Shown here: positions 47,523 to 59,623 of the stretch, piece by piece
How the letters are laid out: every line of letters begins with the position of its first letter
How positions within the stretch are numbered: the stretch's first letter is position 1
From: Anaeramoeba flamelloides
Taxonomy: Eukaryota; Metamonada; Anaeramoebidae
Direction of reading: 5' to 3'
Assembly (NCBI GenBank): GCA_027625915.1
Contig: JANTQA010000063.1
Coordinates: 3,863,501 to 3,927,500 of the forward strand
DNA length: 64,000 bases
Notes under the pieces: generated by a model
Databases searched by the model: none
Seen by the model: the letters and a program-made list of their open reading frames with translations, nothing else
What the model was told of the DNA's origin: nothing
Position numbers and translations under genes: made by a program

Positions 47523-48935
47523 TAGGTACATTTTACCATTTTGAAAAATTTTAATTGTGTGAGCTTTACTGAAAAATGATTTTTTGAGTGCCTCAGATAA
47601 CGAAACTTTGAAATTAAAATACCATTCGCTGTTTTATTTGTGAAAAGAAGCAACGAACACAAAGTAATCAAGAGTGTTGAATTTTGTAATTTTTTGTACT
47701 TTTTTTTTGATAAAATTTTAGAGTTTTTTTAAATTTACTTTTGGATCTAGAAATTTGTTTACAATCAGTTTGACATTTAAAGCATAAAATTTAAACGAAA
47801 ATGAAGATGCAATAAAAATCTCAAATCAAAGAACAAAATTGAAATTCTAGAAAAATAATTTATATAAAAAAAAATTCTAAAATTTTGTGTCTTAATTTGA
47901 GATTTTTATTGCACATTAAATTTCGTTGTAAGTTTGTGTCTTATATTTGAAACTGCCGTATACAAATGAGTGAAATTAATCAAAGAGTAAAACAAAAAAA
48001 AAAAAAAAAATAGACAATATAATGTTTGTATTTTAAACTAATATTTTCTTTTTGAAGACCAAACACGAAAGAACACGTTTCCATATAAATTTTGTTGAAA
48101 TCAAAATAGAAAAAAAAAAATCAATGGGAGACTATTTTCAAAGATTGGTTTACTTTATCTTCTTAATTTGGATTAATCTAAACAATTTTTATCCGAATTT
48201 CTCCAAACATTATTATTTATTATAATTTTACATCATATTTTTTTATAAATTTATTTTCAAAAGTCTTTTTTCAAATATTTTTATCAAACGAAGCAAAAAT
48301 AAAGAATACTATTTTAAAAATTAAAATAAAGATATTGAATTCTTTGGAATGAAATAAAAAAGTTACATAAGATTCAACTCAAAGAAAAAGAAATTGTTAC
48401 ACAAAATTTCAATCAGATTCAAAATTATTTTTTGTTCTCAATTTAATGGAAAATAAATAATTATAAAATCAAACAAAATTCGTCCATTAAATCTTTATTT
48501 CTAAAAAGGAAATTTAATCAAAAAATATCCTTTTTTTTCAGAACAAAATTAGAATTTGATGAATTAAATGAAAATACGATTTGATAATTCATTTTAGTAT
48601 TTTTCTGAAATCAAAAATAGGTTGTAAATCCAAAAATTTACAAATAAAAGTCTTTTTATCAAGAATTAACAATAAATTCAAATAAAGAATAAATTTTTGT
48701 AACAAATGCCAAAGATACGATAAAGAAATAAAAAATTATTATTTTATTTTTTATTGCTCAATTTTTTTCATTTTTTTGATTTTCATTTTTTTGTTGGTAT
48801 GTAAATATATTATACTATAGATATTCACACTCTTGTATTAATTAAAATATCAATTTATTTAATTAAAGAAATGATTTGAAGAATTCAGTTTCACATAAAT
48901 AATGTCACTTAAAATATTTAAAGTACACTTTAAAT
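47523..48935 (+). mobile_element. Repeat family E, copy 2, carrying an F insertion
   Basis: Collinear with 36152-37365 from GTACATTTTACCATTTTGAA to about 48935, for example TTTATTTAATTAAAGAAATG and GAATTAAATGAAAATA. It is more decayed in its coding-like parts than copy 1. A complete family F element (47759-47962) interrupts it. Confidence 0.62.
47759..47962. mobile_element. Repeat family F, copy 3, inserted in repeat E
   Basis: Ends are TTACAATCAGTTTGACATTT and the complement of ATATTTGAAACTGCCGTATA. Inner facing words are ATGCAATAAAAATCTCAAAT and TTTGAGATTTTTATTGCA. The flanking E sequence resumes right after it, which shows the insertion directly. Confidence 0.8.
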
Positions 48936-49605
48936 CTTATAGGATATCATATTTTCTTTAAAAAAAATGGAATATAAATCTCAACTCTAATTATTTTGGA
49001 ATACCAAAATTTTATTTAAATAAAAAATTTGTTCAATAAATTATATAGAGAAAAAAATAAATTAGAACTATCAAATAAAGCTATATTTCAAAATTATCAA
49101 CCTACCCGAAAAATTAAATTTAAATAAAAAATAATCTTTAATATTCAATATTAACTAATACTTAAATCATATTAATAATTAACTTTTTAATTTTTATACA
49201 TATATAAAAGTCATGGTATTTTAAAATAAAGAATAAATACAATCATAATATTAATTAAAAAAATTTTAATCATTTTTTATTTTAAACAAGTTTTAAAATT
49301 TTTTATTACTGGAATTTCACCAAAAATAGGTTAAAAACAAGATTGTAGGTTAATAAAAAAATAAATTTTAAAAGGAATTTTAAACTCTCAATTGTTTTCA
49401 TAGTTATTTGTCTTTTCGAAGATCTCTTTTATTAGCCATATGATCTTTAAAAAAAAAAAAAGAAAGAAAAGAAAATTACTAAAAAAAAAGAAAAACAAAG
49501 ATTTGAAAAAGCAAAACAAAAATTTTACAAAATTTTGAAAAAATGATACTGATCTAAAAATTTGAAAATTTATTTCTGATAAAAATATTAGCAAAAACCT
49601 TACAA
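48936..49605 (+). repeat. Repeat family H, copy 2
   Basis: Resembles about 1190-1880, with shared blocks such as GCTATATTTCAAAATTATCA (copy 1 ACTATATTTCAAAAATTTTG), CATATTAATAATTAACTTTTTAA, cut here to the first 20, and AAAACAAGATT. It directly follows repeat E copy 2, so boundaries are uncertain. Confidence 0.45.
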
Positions 49606-49628
49606 ACCACTTTCAATATCTTTAAAAA

Positions 49629-49841
49629 GTGTTTCTACCATTTTTAAAAAATAATTTAGTTTTTGGTAATGTTAAGGGGTTATATTCCACCATATTAAAG
49701 TCTAAGATTAAATGGGGTGTGTATCATGGTGGTAAATTATCTAAGTCTAGATACTTCATTGTGTTTAGAATTACCCAATCAGTGTGTTACAACATTATTG
49801 ATAGCTTACCATCAATGAAAAAACCTCATTTAATTAGCTAA
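49629..49841 (+). other. Unexplained ORF of 70 codons
   Basis: The frame reads LVFGNVKGLYSTILKSKIK, WGVYHGGKLSKSRYFIVFR and ITQSVCYNIIDSLPSMKKP to a TAA. Composition is more protein-like than the surroundings, but there is no ATG at its head. The string SRYFIVFRITQS vaguely recalls LAGLIDADG-type domains; this is too weak to call. It may be an exon or fossil fragment. Confidence 0.22.
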
Positions 49842-50376
49842 AAAGCCCAATTTTTTTTTAAAAACATACTTTTGTCCACAAATTTAAAAGTTGAATAATC
49901 AATATTAAGACATGAAAATCGAAAAATATTTTTCAAAAAACTTATCTTGAACTGTTGATTAGGAGGCAAAAATATTCAATTTTTTGAAAAATCTAAATAA
50001 TTAACAAATAAATTAAATTGATAAATTACTTTCATGAACTATTGAGGATATAGAGGGGATACAAAAACTTGATAAAAAGGAAGTTATGTATATCAAAATT
50101 TTAGGTTTTTATATCGATTATTATTCATTTGGTCTCAAAATCAAAAAATTGGAACAAAAATTAATTTTTTGAGCCCAAAATCTTAATTTTTGGATATATG
50201 AATTCTTTATTTTGGGTTTTTATTTTTAGATTTGGAAAATTATTTTCTCCCATGAAAAAAAAATCAATATATATATATAATGAAAAATGGGTATTTTTAA
50301 AAAATATAGATATTTGTATTCGTTTATCATAGTTATAAGGGTTTTTTGGGTTACATTCTATCTAATGAGAGACTCT
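49842..50376. other. Gene-free spacer
   Basis: AT-rich with an (AT)n stretch near 50267-50278. No gene is seen. Confidence 0.45.
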
Positions 50377-50960
50377 GGTATTTCCAAAAAATTGGTCAAT
50401 TTTTTTTTACATTTCATAAAAATAATCTTTTTTAGTGAAAGTAAATATTAATTGGTATTCCCAAATTAAGTTAAATATTAATATGGGTTAAATAAATCTT
50501 TAAGGTATTTATTTAAAAATATGTTCGATGATATATTTCCAAAAAATGAATTAAAAAAAAAAAACACTTTGTTTGGTGAAAACAATGTACGACCAATTTA
50601 AATAAAAAAATGGAAATATGGAAAGGTCAAAAATGATTTTTTAAACAATAAAATGTATTTATATGTCTTCGATTCTATTTGAAAATTAGTTGAGGTTAAA
50701 CAAGTTATGAAAATGATTTTACTGATCAAAAATAAAATTATAAACCTTAATTTTCACCCGTAAAAAAATTATGAGAAAAAATTGAGATCAGAAAATTAAA
50801 TATATTTTATTTATGTAAAAAAATACTAACAAACCAATTGAATTATTATAAATTATCAATAAATGGTATTAAATGATTTTGGATGTTTAAATAGATTTTT
50901 GAAGATTTAGTTTAAAAGATATATTTTAAAATAAATTTGCCTCACCTGTGTGGAAATAGC
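50377..50960 (-). mobile_element. Repeat family C, copy 3, reversed
   Basis: Reverse complement of the C element. Ends are GGTATTTCCAAAAAATTGGT and GCCTCACCTGTGTGGAAATAG, shown to the first 20. Core words in reverse include CAATGTACGACCAATTTAAA and GGAAATATGGAAAGG. The ORF starting at 50937 runs out of this element and is rejected as a gene. Confidence 0.75.
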
Positions 50961-52230
50961 GTATGCGATTTACATCCAATTACAGTATACTTTAACAATA
51001 GATTTATACATCGAGAATTCGTTTATATGGAATTAAAAAGTATTCAACTGTACATAATTTACATCCATTACAATACAAATAAAATAAAAATAATTACTTA
51101 TAAAAAAAAAGAAAAAAAAAAATAAATAAAAACTATATAGCCAAAACTTCAAATAAAATTTAATCCGTCCCATTCTTATTTAACCATATCAAGCAACACA
51201 GTTTACACTATTATAGACATATTAAATCTGTTATAAAGTCTAAAAGTTTGATAGTTGGTGGGAAAATTGAAATAACGGAATGTAATTGTTTCAAAATTTT
51301 AATCTACATATCATATTTTTCGATCAATTTTTTTCTATTTTTTCTGTTTTTCTGTTAAAATTGTCTCTATTTTATCATAAAAAAAGTAAATTTGATTCTT
51401 TATTTCTAGAATTTATTTTTTAATAATAGAACTTTATTAACATATATCCTATTTGTATGAGACCAATTGTCAGTTTCTTTTATCACTTAATCTTCTTCTT
51501 CTATATATATATATACATTTATATAAATATCTTATCCTTTCAATTAATTGTTTTTAATAACATCAAGGGTTTTTTTAATAATAGTATTCTATTATAAAAT
51601 CAAGCTGGAAGCAATTTAATTTGGGTTACAATTTCTTTTTGCAACAGATTCAAGATAAATGGAAATTCTGAGTTTTTATTTAAAATTGTTGAAAAAAAAA
51701 TCATCTTTTTATTTTTACACAAAATCACTTGACTCAAGATTCTTTAAAGAAAACAAATATGTTGTTAACCCAAAAGTAAAATACACTAAACAAAATATTT
51801 GACTGTTCCTTCAACAAAATTATTAAATTTCAATCATAAAGTTAACAACTACCTGAAGAAAACTAACTGATATTATAAAAAATGCTTAAACCTTTTAATC
51901 AAAATCAATAATAAAATAAGGTATCTAACTTAGGAATAATTCAAGATACACTTTAAATAGTCTAAAAATAGAGAAAATGTTGACATTAATCTCCAATTGA
52001 TTCCTTATTGTACTTCACTTTTTCGATCAGATGAAAAATAATTAATTTGAAAAATTAAACCTAGAATACTTTCTTTCTTTTAACAATACTGTTCGAAAAA
52101 ATAGGAAGAAATAATTTCATAATTAATGGGTTTGTTCAGATCCTTTTTGAAAACAAATTAGATATTCTCAATTATCATTTATTATTTTCATTTTTAATCT
52201 TTTTAGTTTTTACAATAAATACCCTTCAGA
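50961..52230. other. Gene-free spacer upstream of the BAR gene
   Basis: AT-rich with a TATATATATATATA stretch near 51503. No recognised gene or family repeat. Confidence 0.45.
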
Positions 52231-53460
52231 ATGTCTTTTTTTATGAAAACAATGAACTCTTTTAAGTCTCTTAAAGAGACTAATAATGTGATTGTAAGAT
52301 TTGATTTAAAATTGCTCTTTATTCTTTTTAAAGCACAAATAACAAAAAACTTTTTTTTTTCTTTCAACAGATCCGAAAGCTGTCATTTTGTTTTCTCGGC
52401 TCTTTAATTTCTTTTTCATTTTTCCCAACCCGAAAATATTGCATAGCAAATGGAATTTAATTTTTTTTTAAATTTTTTTCTTCTTTTTTTTTATTTTGGC
52501 TTATCTGACTTTTAATCACACAAAAAAAAATTGTTGTTTTTTTATCATTTTTTTGATCATTTCTTGTGAAAGGGAGAAACAGAGAATTTTAACAAGTCAA
52601 GAAACAATGTTTCGACAAAGTTTACAAACCTCACAAAGACTCTCAAAGTCTGGGCAGAAGCCGAAGAAGGAACTCAAGTAATTAAGGAAATTTTAACATT
52701 TTTGACTGAGAAAAGTGAAGGAACAATTGAAAATTCAAAACTTGTCAGCACACAATATACTGAATTTTGTAAATCAATGAAAACAATTCTTGTTGAATAC
52801 AAAAAAGTTGAGACAGCAAACAAAACCCAAGCAAAAAAAGTAAAAGAATTGGCAAACGCAGAAAAGCAATTAAGCAATGCCAAGAAGAAATACGAAACGA
52901 TGTCCAAAAAGCCAAACTTCCAAGTCAAAAGAGAAGGGCTTGAAAAAAACATCAAAACAAAAAAGACCATTTTCCTCACCAAGAAAAAGGAATCCAAACA
53001 AGCCAAGAAGGATGGAAGAGTTGCCTTACAAAACTTTACCAATTTTAAATTAAAAACGATCAAAGAAGCATACACCCAACTCATCGAAGCTAAACTTAAT
53101 TTTGCAAAATCTCAACAGAAGCAATTGGAAGAATCTTTGGAACAATTAAATGATCTTCCCTCTGTAATTGAATTTGAAGAAGAAAGCGACGACGACGACA
53201 AGGAAGGTGATGAAAGCGACGAAGATGAAAAGGAAGATGATGATGAAAAGGAAAAGGAAAATGAAAATGAAAATGAAAATGAAAATGAAAAGGAAAAGAA
53301 AAAGGAAAAGAAGGAAAAGAAGGAAAAGAAAGAAGAATCTAAAAAGGAAGAAGAAAAAGAGGGTTCTGAAGATGTCTCTGAAGAAGAGTCAGAAAAAGAA
53401 GAAATTAAAGAAAAATCTGATGAAGACTCTGAAGAAACATCAGGATCTGAGAGTGATTAA
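52231..53460 (+). CDS. Probable BAR-domain protein with acidic tail, two exons
   Basis: BAR domains bind and bend membranes in endocytosis and traffic. Proposed exon 1 is 52231-52293 (MSFFMKTMNSFKSLKETNNVI, shown in part by MSFFMKTMNSFKSLKE) with a GTAAGA donor. Exon 2 starts at about 52597 after TTTTAACAAG and runs to 53460, giving 308 residues in phase 0. Acceptors at 52573 or 52585 also keep phase. The main exon is open from 52569 with no ATG until deep inside, so an upstream exon is needed. The helical part reads FTNLTKTLKVWAEAEEGTQV, ILTFLTEKSEGTIENSK, then coiled-coil EYKKVETANKTQAKKVKEL and FTNFKLKTIKEAYTQLIEAK, typical of BAR/F-BAR helices. From about residue 211 the tail is Asp/Glu/Lys/Ser repeats (ENENENENE). 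The gene is secure; exon 1 is less so. Confidence 0.68.
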
Positions 53461-54734
53461 ATTGATTTTCTCCATTAAATTTATTTTATTCATTTTATAC
53501 CTTACTGTTTTTATTCGCTGAAATAATTTTAGCTATTCAATGTTTTTTTCTTTAGGATTTGTTTTAACAGCAAACCATTTTATAACCGATCTATCAAGAA
53601 ATTTTAATTTTTTTTTTTTTTTTCAGAATCAATCAGATTACCAAAAAAATTATTTTTGAATTAATTTTAATGACATTGTTTTTTTTTTTCTCCTAAAACA
53701 ATTAACCTAAAATAATTTTTCATAAGAATAAAAAAAAAAAATAAAAATCAATCTTTTAAATTTATTTTTTTTAGCATTGCTTTATTTTTGAATTTCTTTT
53801 ATTGATCAAATACTCTTAAATTTGTATTCTTGATCTCATCCTTTTTATTTTTATTGAAATTTTATTAATATTACTAAAAGAAAGATCATTCGTAAATTCC
53901 CTTGCAGTGATTTTTTTACTATTCCATGGCTACTTTGAAAATGATACACCCTTTTTTATTTATTTATTTTCAGAAAAGAGTAATTAAACAAAATTATATC
54001 ATATAACAGAAAACGAGAAGAAGAAAAATAATTAAAATATCATTAAAAAATAATATTATCATTTAAATGACCAAATTAAATAGCTAGGCACTTGTGTTTT
54101 TTTTTTTTTAATTTGACAAATTAAAAGAATTTTTTAATAAATGATCTTTTCAGTTAATAATTTAAAAAAAAAAAAAACACCTTTAGCTTTTCCAGAATTC
54201 AAAAGAATAAAGAAAAATCTTTGATTTTACCCAATTATTGTAAATTAAAAAAAAGCTAGACACTCTACAGCATTTGAAGACACGTCTGCATAATAAGCAG
54301 GAAAATAAAAAACCCATAGAAAGATGATTGGTAACAAGTAAAATTCCACAATATTTGATTAATAATTGGTATTACACTGTTGTTAGGGTTTTTTTTTAAT
54401 TTAAAAGAATGGAATAAAATATTTGGTTTTACTAAATTCTTTTCAAAAAAAAAATCTAGACACTAACTCTCAGACTTTGATTCGAATTTCTATCTATTTT
54501 TTTACTATTTGAAGTATTTTTTTTCAATTTTTTATGATTATCTTTTCTTTATTCCCTTAAGATTTCTAACTATAAGAGTTCGTATCAAAAATTCCCGGTA
54601 ATAGCAATAAATTTAATTATTTTAATAAGTCATATTAAAGAGTTTCTATGTATTTTTTCCAAGTATCACTTTTTCATAACGTTTCTTATCTAGAATTTTT
54701 GATTTTTTTTTTCATTTGATTCTGATAAATTTAT
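53461..54734. other. Gene-free spacer
   Basis: AT-rich with T and A tracts. Two partly similar words, AATTTAAAAGAATGGAATAA near 54397 and CAGAATTCAAAAGAATAAAG near 54193, may belong to a decayed inverted element. No gene is seen. Confidence 0.4.
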
Positions 54735-54950
54735 ATCTTAGTTTGTGGAATCTTCTTTATTAATAATCTTTCTATCTGGTTTTTACCACCCCCTGTTTCA
54801 GGACGTGAATATTTTTTAATTTATATATGTAAATGATATAACATTTTTTTCCTTTAACATTTTAATTATTTTTCTACTTCTCTTTTCTATTTAGTAAATT
54901 TTTTTTGATTACTCTTTTCTCACAATAAATAAATAAATAAATAAATTTAT
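54735..54950 (+). repeat. Repeat family B, partial copy
   Basis: Matches the right part of 12847-13410: TTTGTGGAATCTT, CCACCCCCTGTTTCAGGACG, TAAATGATATAA, and the end TTTTCTCACAATAAATAAAT. The left part is missing; a reversed left-end word (TTTGATTCTGATAAATTTAT) lies just upstream at 54716. Confidence 0.6.
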
Positions 54951-55148
54951 ATCTTTCACATTACCAAATGAAATGATTTATGTTTTCATAATATTGATTG
55001 CAATAATCACATTTTTTATAGTTTTCGTTATTTTAATGCTTGATATTCAGATTTATCTTTTAACAAATGGAAATTATACACCTTTTTATATTTTTTGTGT
55101 TCTTATTTTGAAGAAAAAATGAAAATTAATTTAGAATTTACCATTAAC

Positions 55149-55560
55149 CGTAAAAAAGTGAAACAAAAAAAAAAGTTTAATCATCATTTAAATTGAGAAC
55201 ATTCATTGAAACTGAAAATGAAACGTAGATAAGTTAACAAAAGAAAAAAAAAAAATTAATATTAAAATAGAAGATTAAACATAATAAAAGGTTTTTATAC
55301 TATCTATAAGGGTTTTTTCTTGGATTGATCTCATATTAAAAAATTTTTAAAAAAATTGACGTATTTATGAGGATCTCCAAAACCACTCAAAATGTTTTGA
55401 TAAATCAAGGACAATTACTTTTTTTTGTTGATTGGATTGGAAATAATATAATTTATTATTCTTTCAGGTTAATTTTTTCTTTCTATTAATTACTTTAACT
55501 TTTCGTTTTTCATTTCCATTACTTTTTCCAATAAAAACCCGTTTTGAATTTATTACCCCT
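55149..55560 (+). mobile_element. Repeat family D, copy 3
   Basis: Diverged copy: GTAAAAAAGTGAAAC at the left, GGATCTCCAAAACCACTCAA in the middle and TTTTTCCAATAAAAACCCG at the right, collinear with 42114-42513. Confidence 0.65.
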
Positions 55561-55844
55561 ATTTAAATTTTTATCTTGAAATCTTAGATAAATTGTATTT
55601 TTTCAAGTAATTTTTACTTTTTTATCTATTTCTCCCATTAAAAAAGATCTATCTATTTTGAATTTGAAACATATGATTCAGAATTTAAGTCAACACCCTT
55701 ACAATAGATGTTGTAATTTAGATTAATTTTTGTAATTAAATAGAATTCACAAAAATATATAACATTTTTAGGGAACTTGATTAATTGTTTGGACAGGTTA
55801 ACTTTCCAAAAAAAAAAGCTTTAAGATTAAGTCTATTTTATATC

Positions 55845-56430
55845 AAATAAACCCCATTTCACTCAAATGAACCTTGCAAAAAATGTAATATTTATAAATT
55901 CACTTTTTTTTAAGAATCGACAAAACTTATGATTGTTTAGAAATAAGAGAAATAATAAAGTTCGCATTAGAGTTGATAATAATAAAAGAAATATCTGAAA
56001 AAAACTATAAATTTAAATAAAAATAAAAGAAGGTGTAAAAAAATTATAGTACTCTTTCATTAAGACTTCTCATGCAAAATTTCTCAATTACCTTAGAAAA
56101 TTAAAATTGTTGGTAATAATTTCATTTATTGTAAATATAAGAATTTCAAAGAATATTACAAAGCCTCACATTTCTTAGTGTTAATATAAGGTTTATTGGA
56201 TTTTTTAATTTCGGATTTACGTTTTAACCAAAAAATAAAAAAAAGAAGAAAAAAAATAAGTAAAAAATAAAAATCTAAAAAAAAAAAATACATAAAACGA
56301 AGAAAAAAATTTTATTGAAATTAGAAAAAAATGATTTTGATCTAAAAATTGAAAATTTATTTTGTGAAGAATTATGAAATAAAATTATTAAATGTGTTCT
56401 ATTTCTGGAATAAAAATGCACCACCACCCC
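55845..56430 (+). mobile_element. Repeat family G, copy 2
   Basis: Starts AAATAAACCCCATTTCACTC and is collinear with 20759-21300 as far as TGTGTTCTATTTCTGGAATA. A C-rich word CCACCACCCCCCCCCAG follows at about 56421. The ORF at 56349-56531 lies across its end and is not a gene. Confidence 0.6.
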
Positions 56431-58520
56431 CCCCCAGATTTTTTTCACCTCACTCTGAGGGAAGAATTATGAGATTTACTAACATTGAAAACCTCTCAAC
56501 TAGACAAGAAATAGTAAAATTTAAAGTATAAACAGAGTAATTAAAAATAAGGATAACCCAAAATCCATTATTTTTATTTTTCATAAAAAAAAAAACCATT
56601 CCAAAAATTACTAGTAAAAAAAAACCCAAGATTATATTATTGAACATACCTTACTATTAAACTGGATGTATTTTGGGTGATAATATCTAGGATCTAGAAA
56701 TATTTTATCAAAATATTCTCTTTTTTTATTTATTCAATTTCATTTAAAAATAAAGTATTTTTTTGCTATTAATCTACCTTTCAAGAGAAATAGTAAGAAG
56801 AGATAATTGTTAATTTAAATTCTGAATTTCAATGATTTGACTTTTAAATTTGTCGTGAAATAGATATTTTTGCTTATAAATGTGGTTACCAAATAACTCT
56901 GTATTTTATAATACAAATTCCAATTATTTTGTTTTGGTTTTCACAATTACGGTTAAATATCGAAGAATTAAAAAAAGTTTTTTTTTATCCAAAAATGCAC
57001 ATTTTTTCACATATTTTATATTTTTTATTTTTAATTCTTATTTAAAAACCTCATTAAAAACCCCAAAAAATACACTAAAAAGTTCAACCCTAACTGTCAT
57101 TTTTCATTTCGCAAAGTAATTAAATTGTTCAAAATTAACCTATACCCTAAGCAAATTATATCTGTGTGAAAATAAGTATCTGTACTTTTTTTTCTTCTTC
57201 TTTTAATATAAAATATCATTCACTTAACAATAGTAGTTTTAAGTTCAAATCAATTTTGAAGGTTAAAAAATTGATTTTTTTAATGAATTTTAAATTATGA
57301 AAGAAATTTCAGAAAAATTTTTCTTTATTGTTTTCAATTTTTAAAAATGAAGTTTTTTAAAGAGAGAAATCTCATAAAACAAACTCAATTTTTGATAGCT
57401 TAAAATTATTTTCTTTAATTAATAATCGTGGAATCTATGATTTACGCTTAAATTTCTGAAAGGGGATTTAAGTAAAAGGGCACTTAGAGTGTAATCTACA
57501 CTTACTCCTCAATAAAAAAAAAAAAAAAAAAAAAACAAACTCAATTTTTCTTCCTAAATTTTATATTTTGATTATTCATTTTTTATGAATTTTTTTTATA
57601 ATAATTTATCTTTAAGAAATCAATATCATATTTACCAATCGTTAATTGTAGATTTCGTGGATCAATTAATTTAAAGGTAATATAGAAAAAAAAACTTTTT
57701 ATTTTGAAACATTGATTTTCGTTTTTTTCACATATTAGTTGGAAAACATTAGTATAATATTAATTAATAGGGAATGAAATTTAATAATTTTGCTAGAAAC
57801 AAATACTATAGTTCGGTAAATAATTGTTGTCGACAATAGTATAACCCATTATTAAAATTTAACTCAAGTTTTTTTTTCAGGGTTGGGTATTCGAAGATAA
57901 GAAGGCACCCTTAAAAACTTAGTTAAGATTCTCATTTACTTTAGAGGTGAAATCTTGGATTAATCTAAATAGTTAAATAATAAATTCTTGTGTTTCAAAA
58001 ATTTCTTCATATTTTCAAAATTTCTGAGATTAAATGATTTTTAAATAAAAATTCAAAAATTGTTTTTTTTCGCATTTTTATATTAAAAAAATACATTTTA
58101 ATATTTCAATATCTTTCTAATTCTTTTTTAGAATTGAGTGTGAGAATCTAAATTTCGTGTTTTTTTGTGTTGTTTTCAATCCTAGAGATTTGTTTTTTTT
58201 ATCTCACAAGTAATTCAATGGTTTAAGTACGGGTTCAAATTTAGTAAGGGTTTAAGTTCAAAAAGTATGTTTATTTACACGACTATATTTTCAATTACAA
58301 CTTTGTGATTAGTGGGTTATTTACTAAACAATCTAAAAAAATTTCCTTATTTTCAAAAAAACGTTTTACTTCTTCAGTACCTGATCATAATTGTAAAAAC
58401 TACAACAAATTGTTGGAATGTTGTAATATAAATTATGGATTCATATGGTATCCAAAATCCTTTTGTTAACATTTCTATTTCAAGTGGAAAACAAGAAAGA
58501 TATTTTTTCAGTTTTAAATA
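56431..58520. other. Gene-free spacer
   Basis: AT-rich. Contains a 6-bp-stem hairpin AGTGTA/TACACT at about 57487-57502, a palindrome TTGTCGACAA at about 57825, and an acceptor-like TTTTTTTTCAG at about 57880 followed by a 14-codon open frame (GWVFEDKKAPLKT). None is enough to call a gene. Confidence 0.4.
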
Positions 58521-58835
58521 ATGATGACTCATTTTACTCCTCAAATTTGTCTTGAAATGATAATTTTTTTCTTAAATTTCAAGATTTTTTGGACACACAA
58601 GAAATATTTTTTTAAACAACATGATCTTCTTTTTATGTTATCTTTCTCTAATCGAATTTTTCAAGAAGTTTTAACCCCGAAGAACAAAAATGTTTTATAT
58701 TCAATCCGAACACACATTAATTTTGGCTTACTCGTTGAGAAAAACATCCTTGAAATGTCAAAACTTTTAGTTTCAAAAGACAACGAAAGCGACAACATTG
58801 TGATCGTCCATTTAAAAAGATGTTTTTTGCTGTAA
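58521..58835 (+). CDS. Hypothetical small ORF upstream of TMEM181-like gene
   Basis: 104 codons from an ATG, with a less AT-biased second half (FSNRIFQEVLTPKNKNVLYS, HINFGLLVEKNILEMSKLL). It stops 128 bp before the next start codon. It may be a small gene, an unspliced exon, or a long 5' leader of the next gene. No family is recognised. Confidence 0.28.
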   Translation: MMTHFTPQICLEMIIFFLNFKIFWTHKKYFFKQHDLLFMLSFSNRIFQEVLTPKNKNVLYSIRTHINFGLLVEKNILEMSKLLVSKDNESDNIVIVHLKRCFLL

Positions 58836-58962
58836 CTAGATTTGTGAAAAAAGACTATATGTATGTGACTTTAGATTTTTTTCCAACTTTAATTGACAAA
58901 ATGTCATTTTTTCTTATTTTTTCAAAAAAAGATTTGTTTTCTTTTCAAAAATCAATACACAA

Positions 58963-59623
58963 ATGGAAGATCCTGATCCAAACGATCCAACTATGTCAAT
59001 TAACCATTATGAGTGGACTACAAAAAAAAAAACAATCTTTTATCTTGTTTTCTTTATTTTGATTATTTGCTTCTCATCAATTGGCTTAGCTTCATTAAAG
59101 ATTACTGACACCAATGAAATAGACTATGTAATGTCAGGGAATGTTTCTAGCTTTCAGATTTCGGTAAATGATTTGGATCGACTTAACTCCTTTCTTCACG
59201 TGGTTAGCACACCATACAGCGAAGAAAACATTGAAATAGATTTCGAAATGAGCTATAACATCTCTGTTTATGGAAATATAAAAGACAAATCAGATGATCC
59301 AGACGAGCTTGTCAGCATCCACTCTTCGACTCACAAAAGAGAAATACATTGCGAAGTAATTGTTTACAAAAGAATTTTATTTTTTTAAAATTTTTTTTTT
59401 TCCCCAAAACAGCATTATTTAAAAATTTAAATTTTTCAACAACATTTTTATCTTTCTTTGATAACTACAAATGTCAATTTTATATTTTTCTATTTAGAAA
59501 AAAGGAAAGTGTTCTTCTGATATGATTGTTAATATTCCATTTTTACATTATAAAAATTATGATATTTTTATAGTCGCAACTTCACTCGCAAAAGAAGAAA
59601 TTATTGGAAAACTTAAAATAGAG
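58963..59623 (+). CDS. TMEM181-like GOLD-domain multispan membrane protein, first two exons only
   Basis: Exons 58963-59355 and 59498-59623 join in phase 0 and give 173 residues. A further GTAAAT donor at 59624 shows the gene continues, but no later exon was found in the window. One membrane span lies at about residues 23-45 (KKTIFYLVFFILIICFSSIG). It is followed by a lumenal beta-rich domain: SFQISVNDLDRL, ISVYGNIKDKSDD, HSSTHKREIHCEKKGKC and FLHYKNYDIFIVATSL. This pattern aligns with human TMEM181 (HNKVHNRTRTLTCAGKCAE, GYLNYTQYTVIVGFE), a seven-span protein of the GOLD/Wntless-like group. The family's remaining seven-span part is not seen. The identification rests on remembered alignment and a modest stretch. 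Confidence 0.72.

Noticed and set aside
50937-51125. 62-codon ORF
   Set aside because: Starts inside repeat C copy 3 and ends in poly-Lys.
53168-53521. 117-codon Lys/Arg/Met-rich ORF
   Set aside because: Off-frame reading of the acidic tail of the BAR-domain gene.
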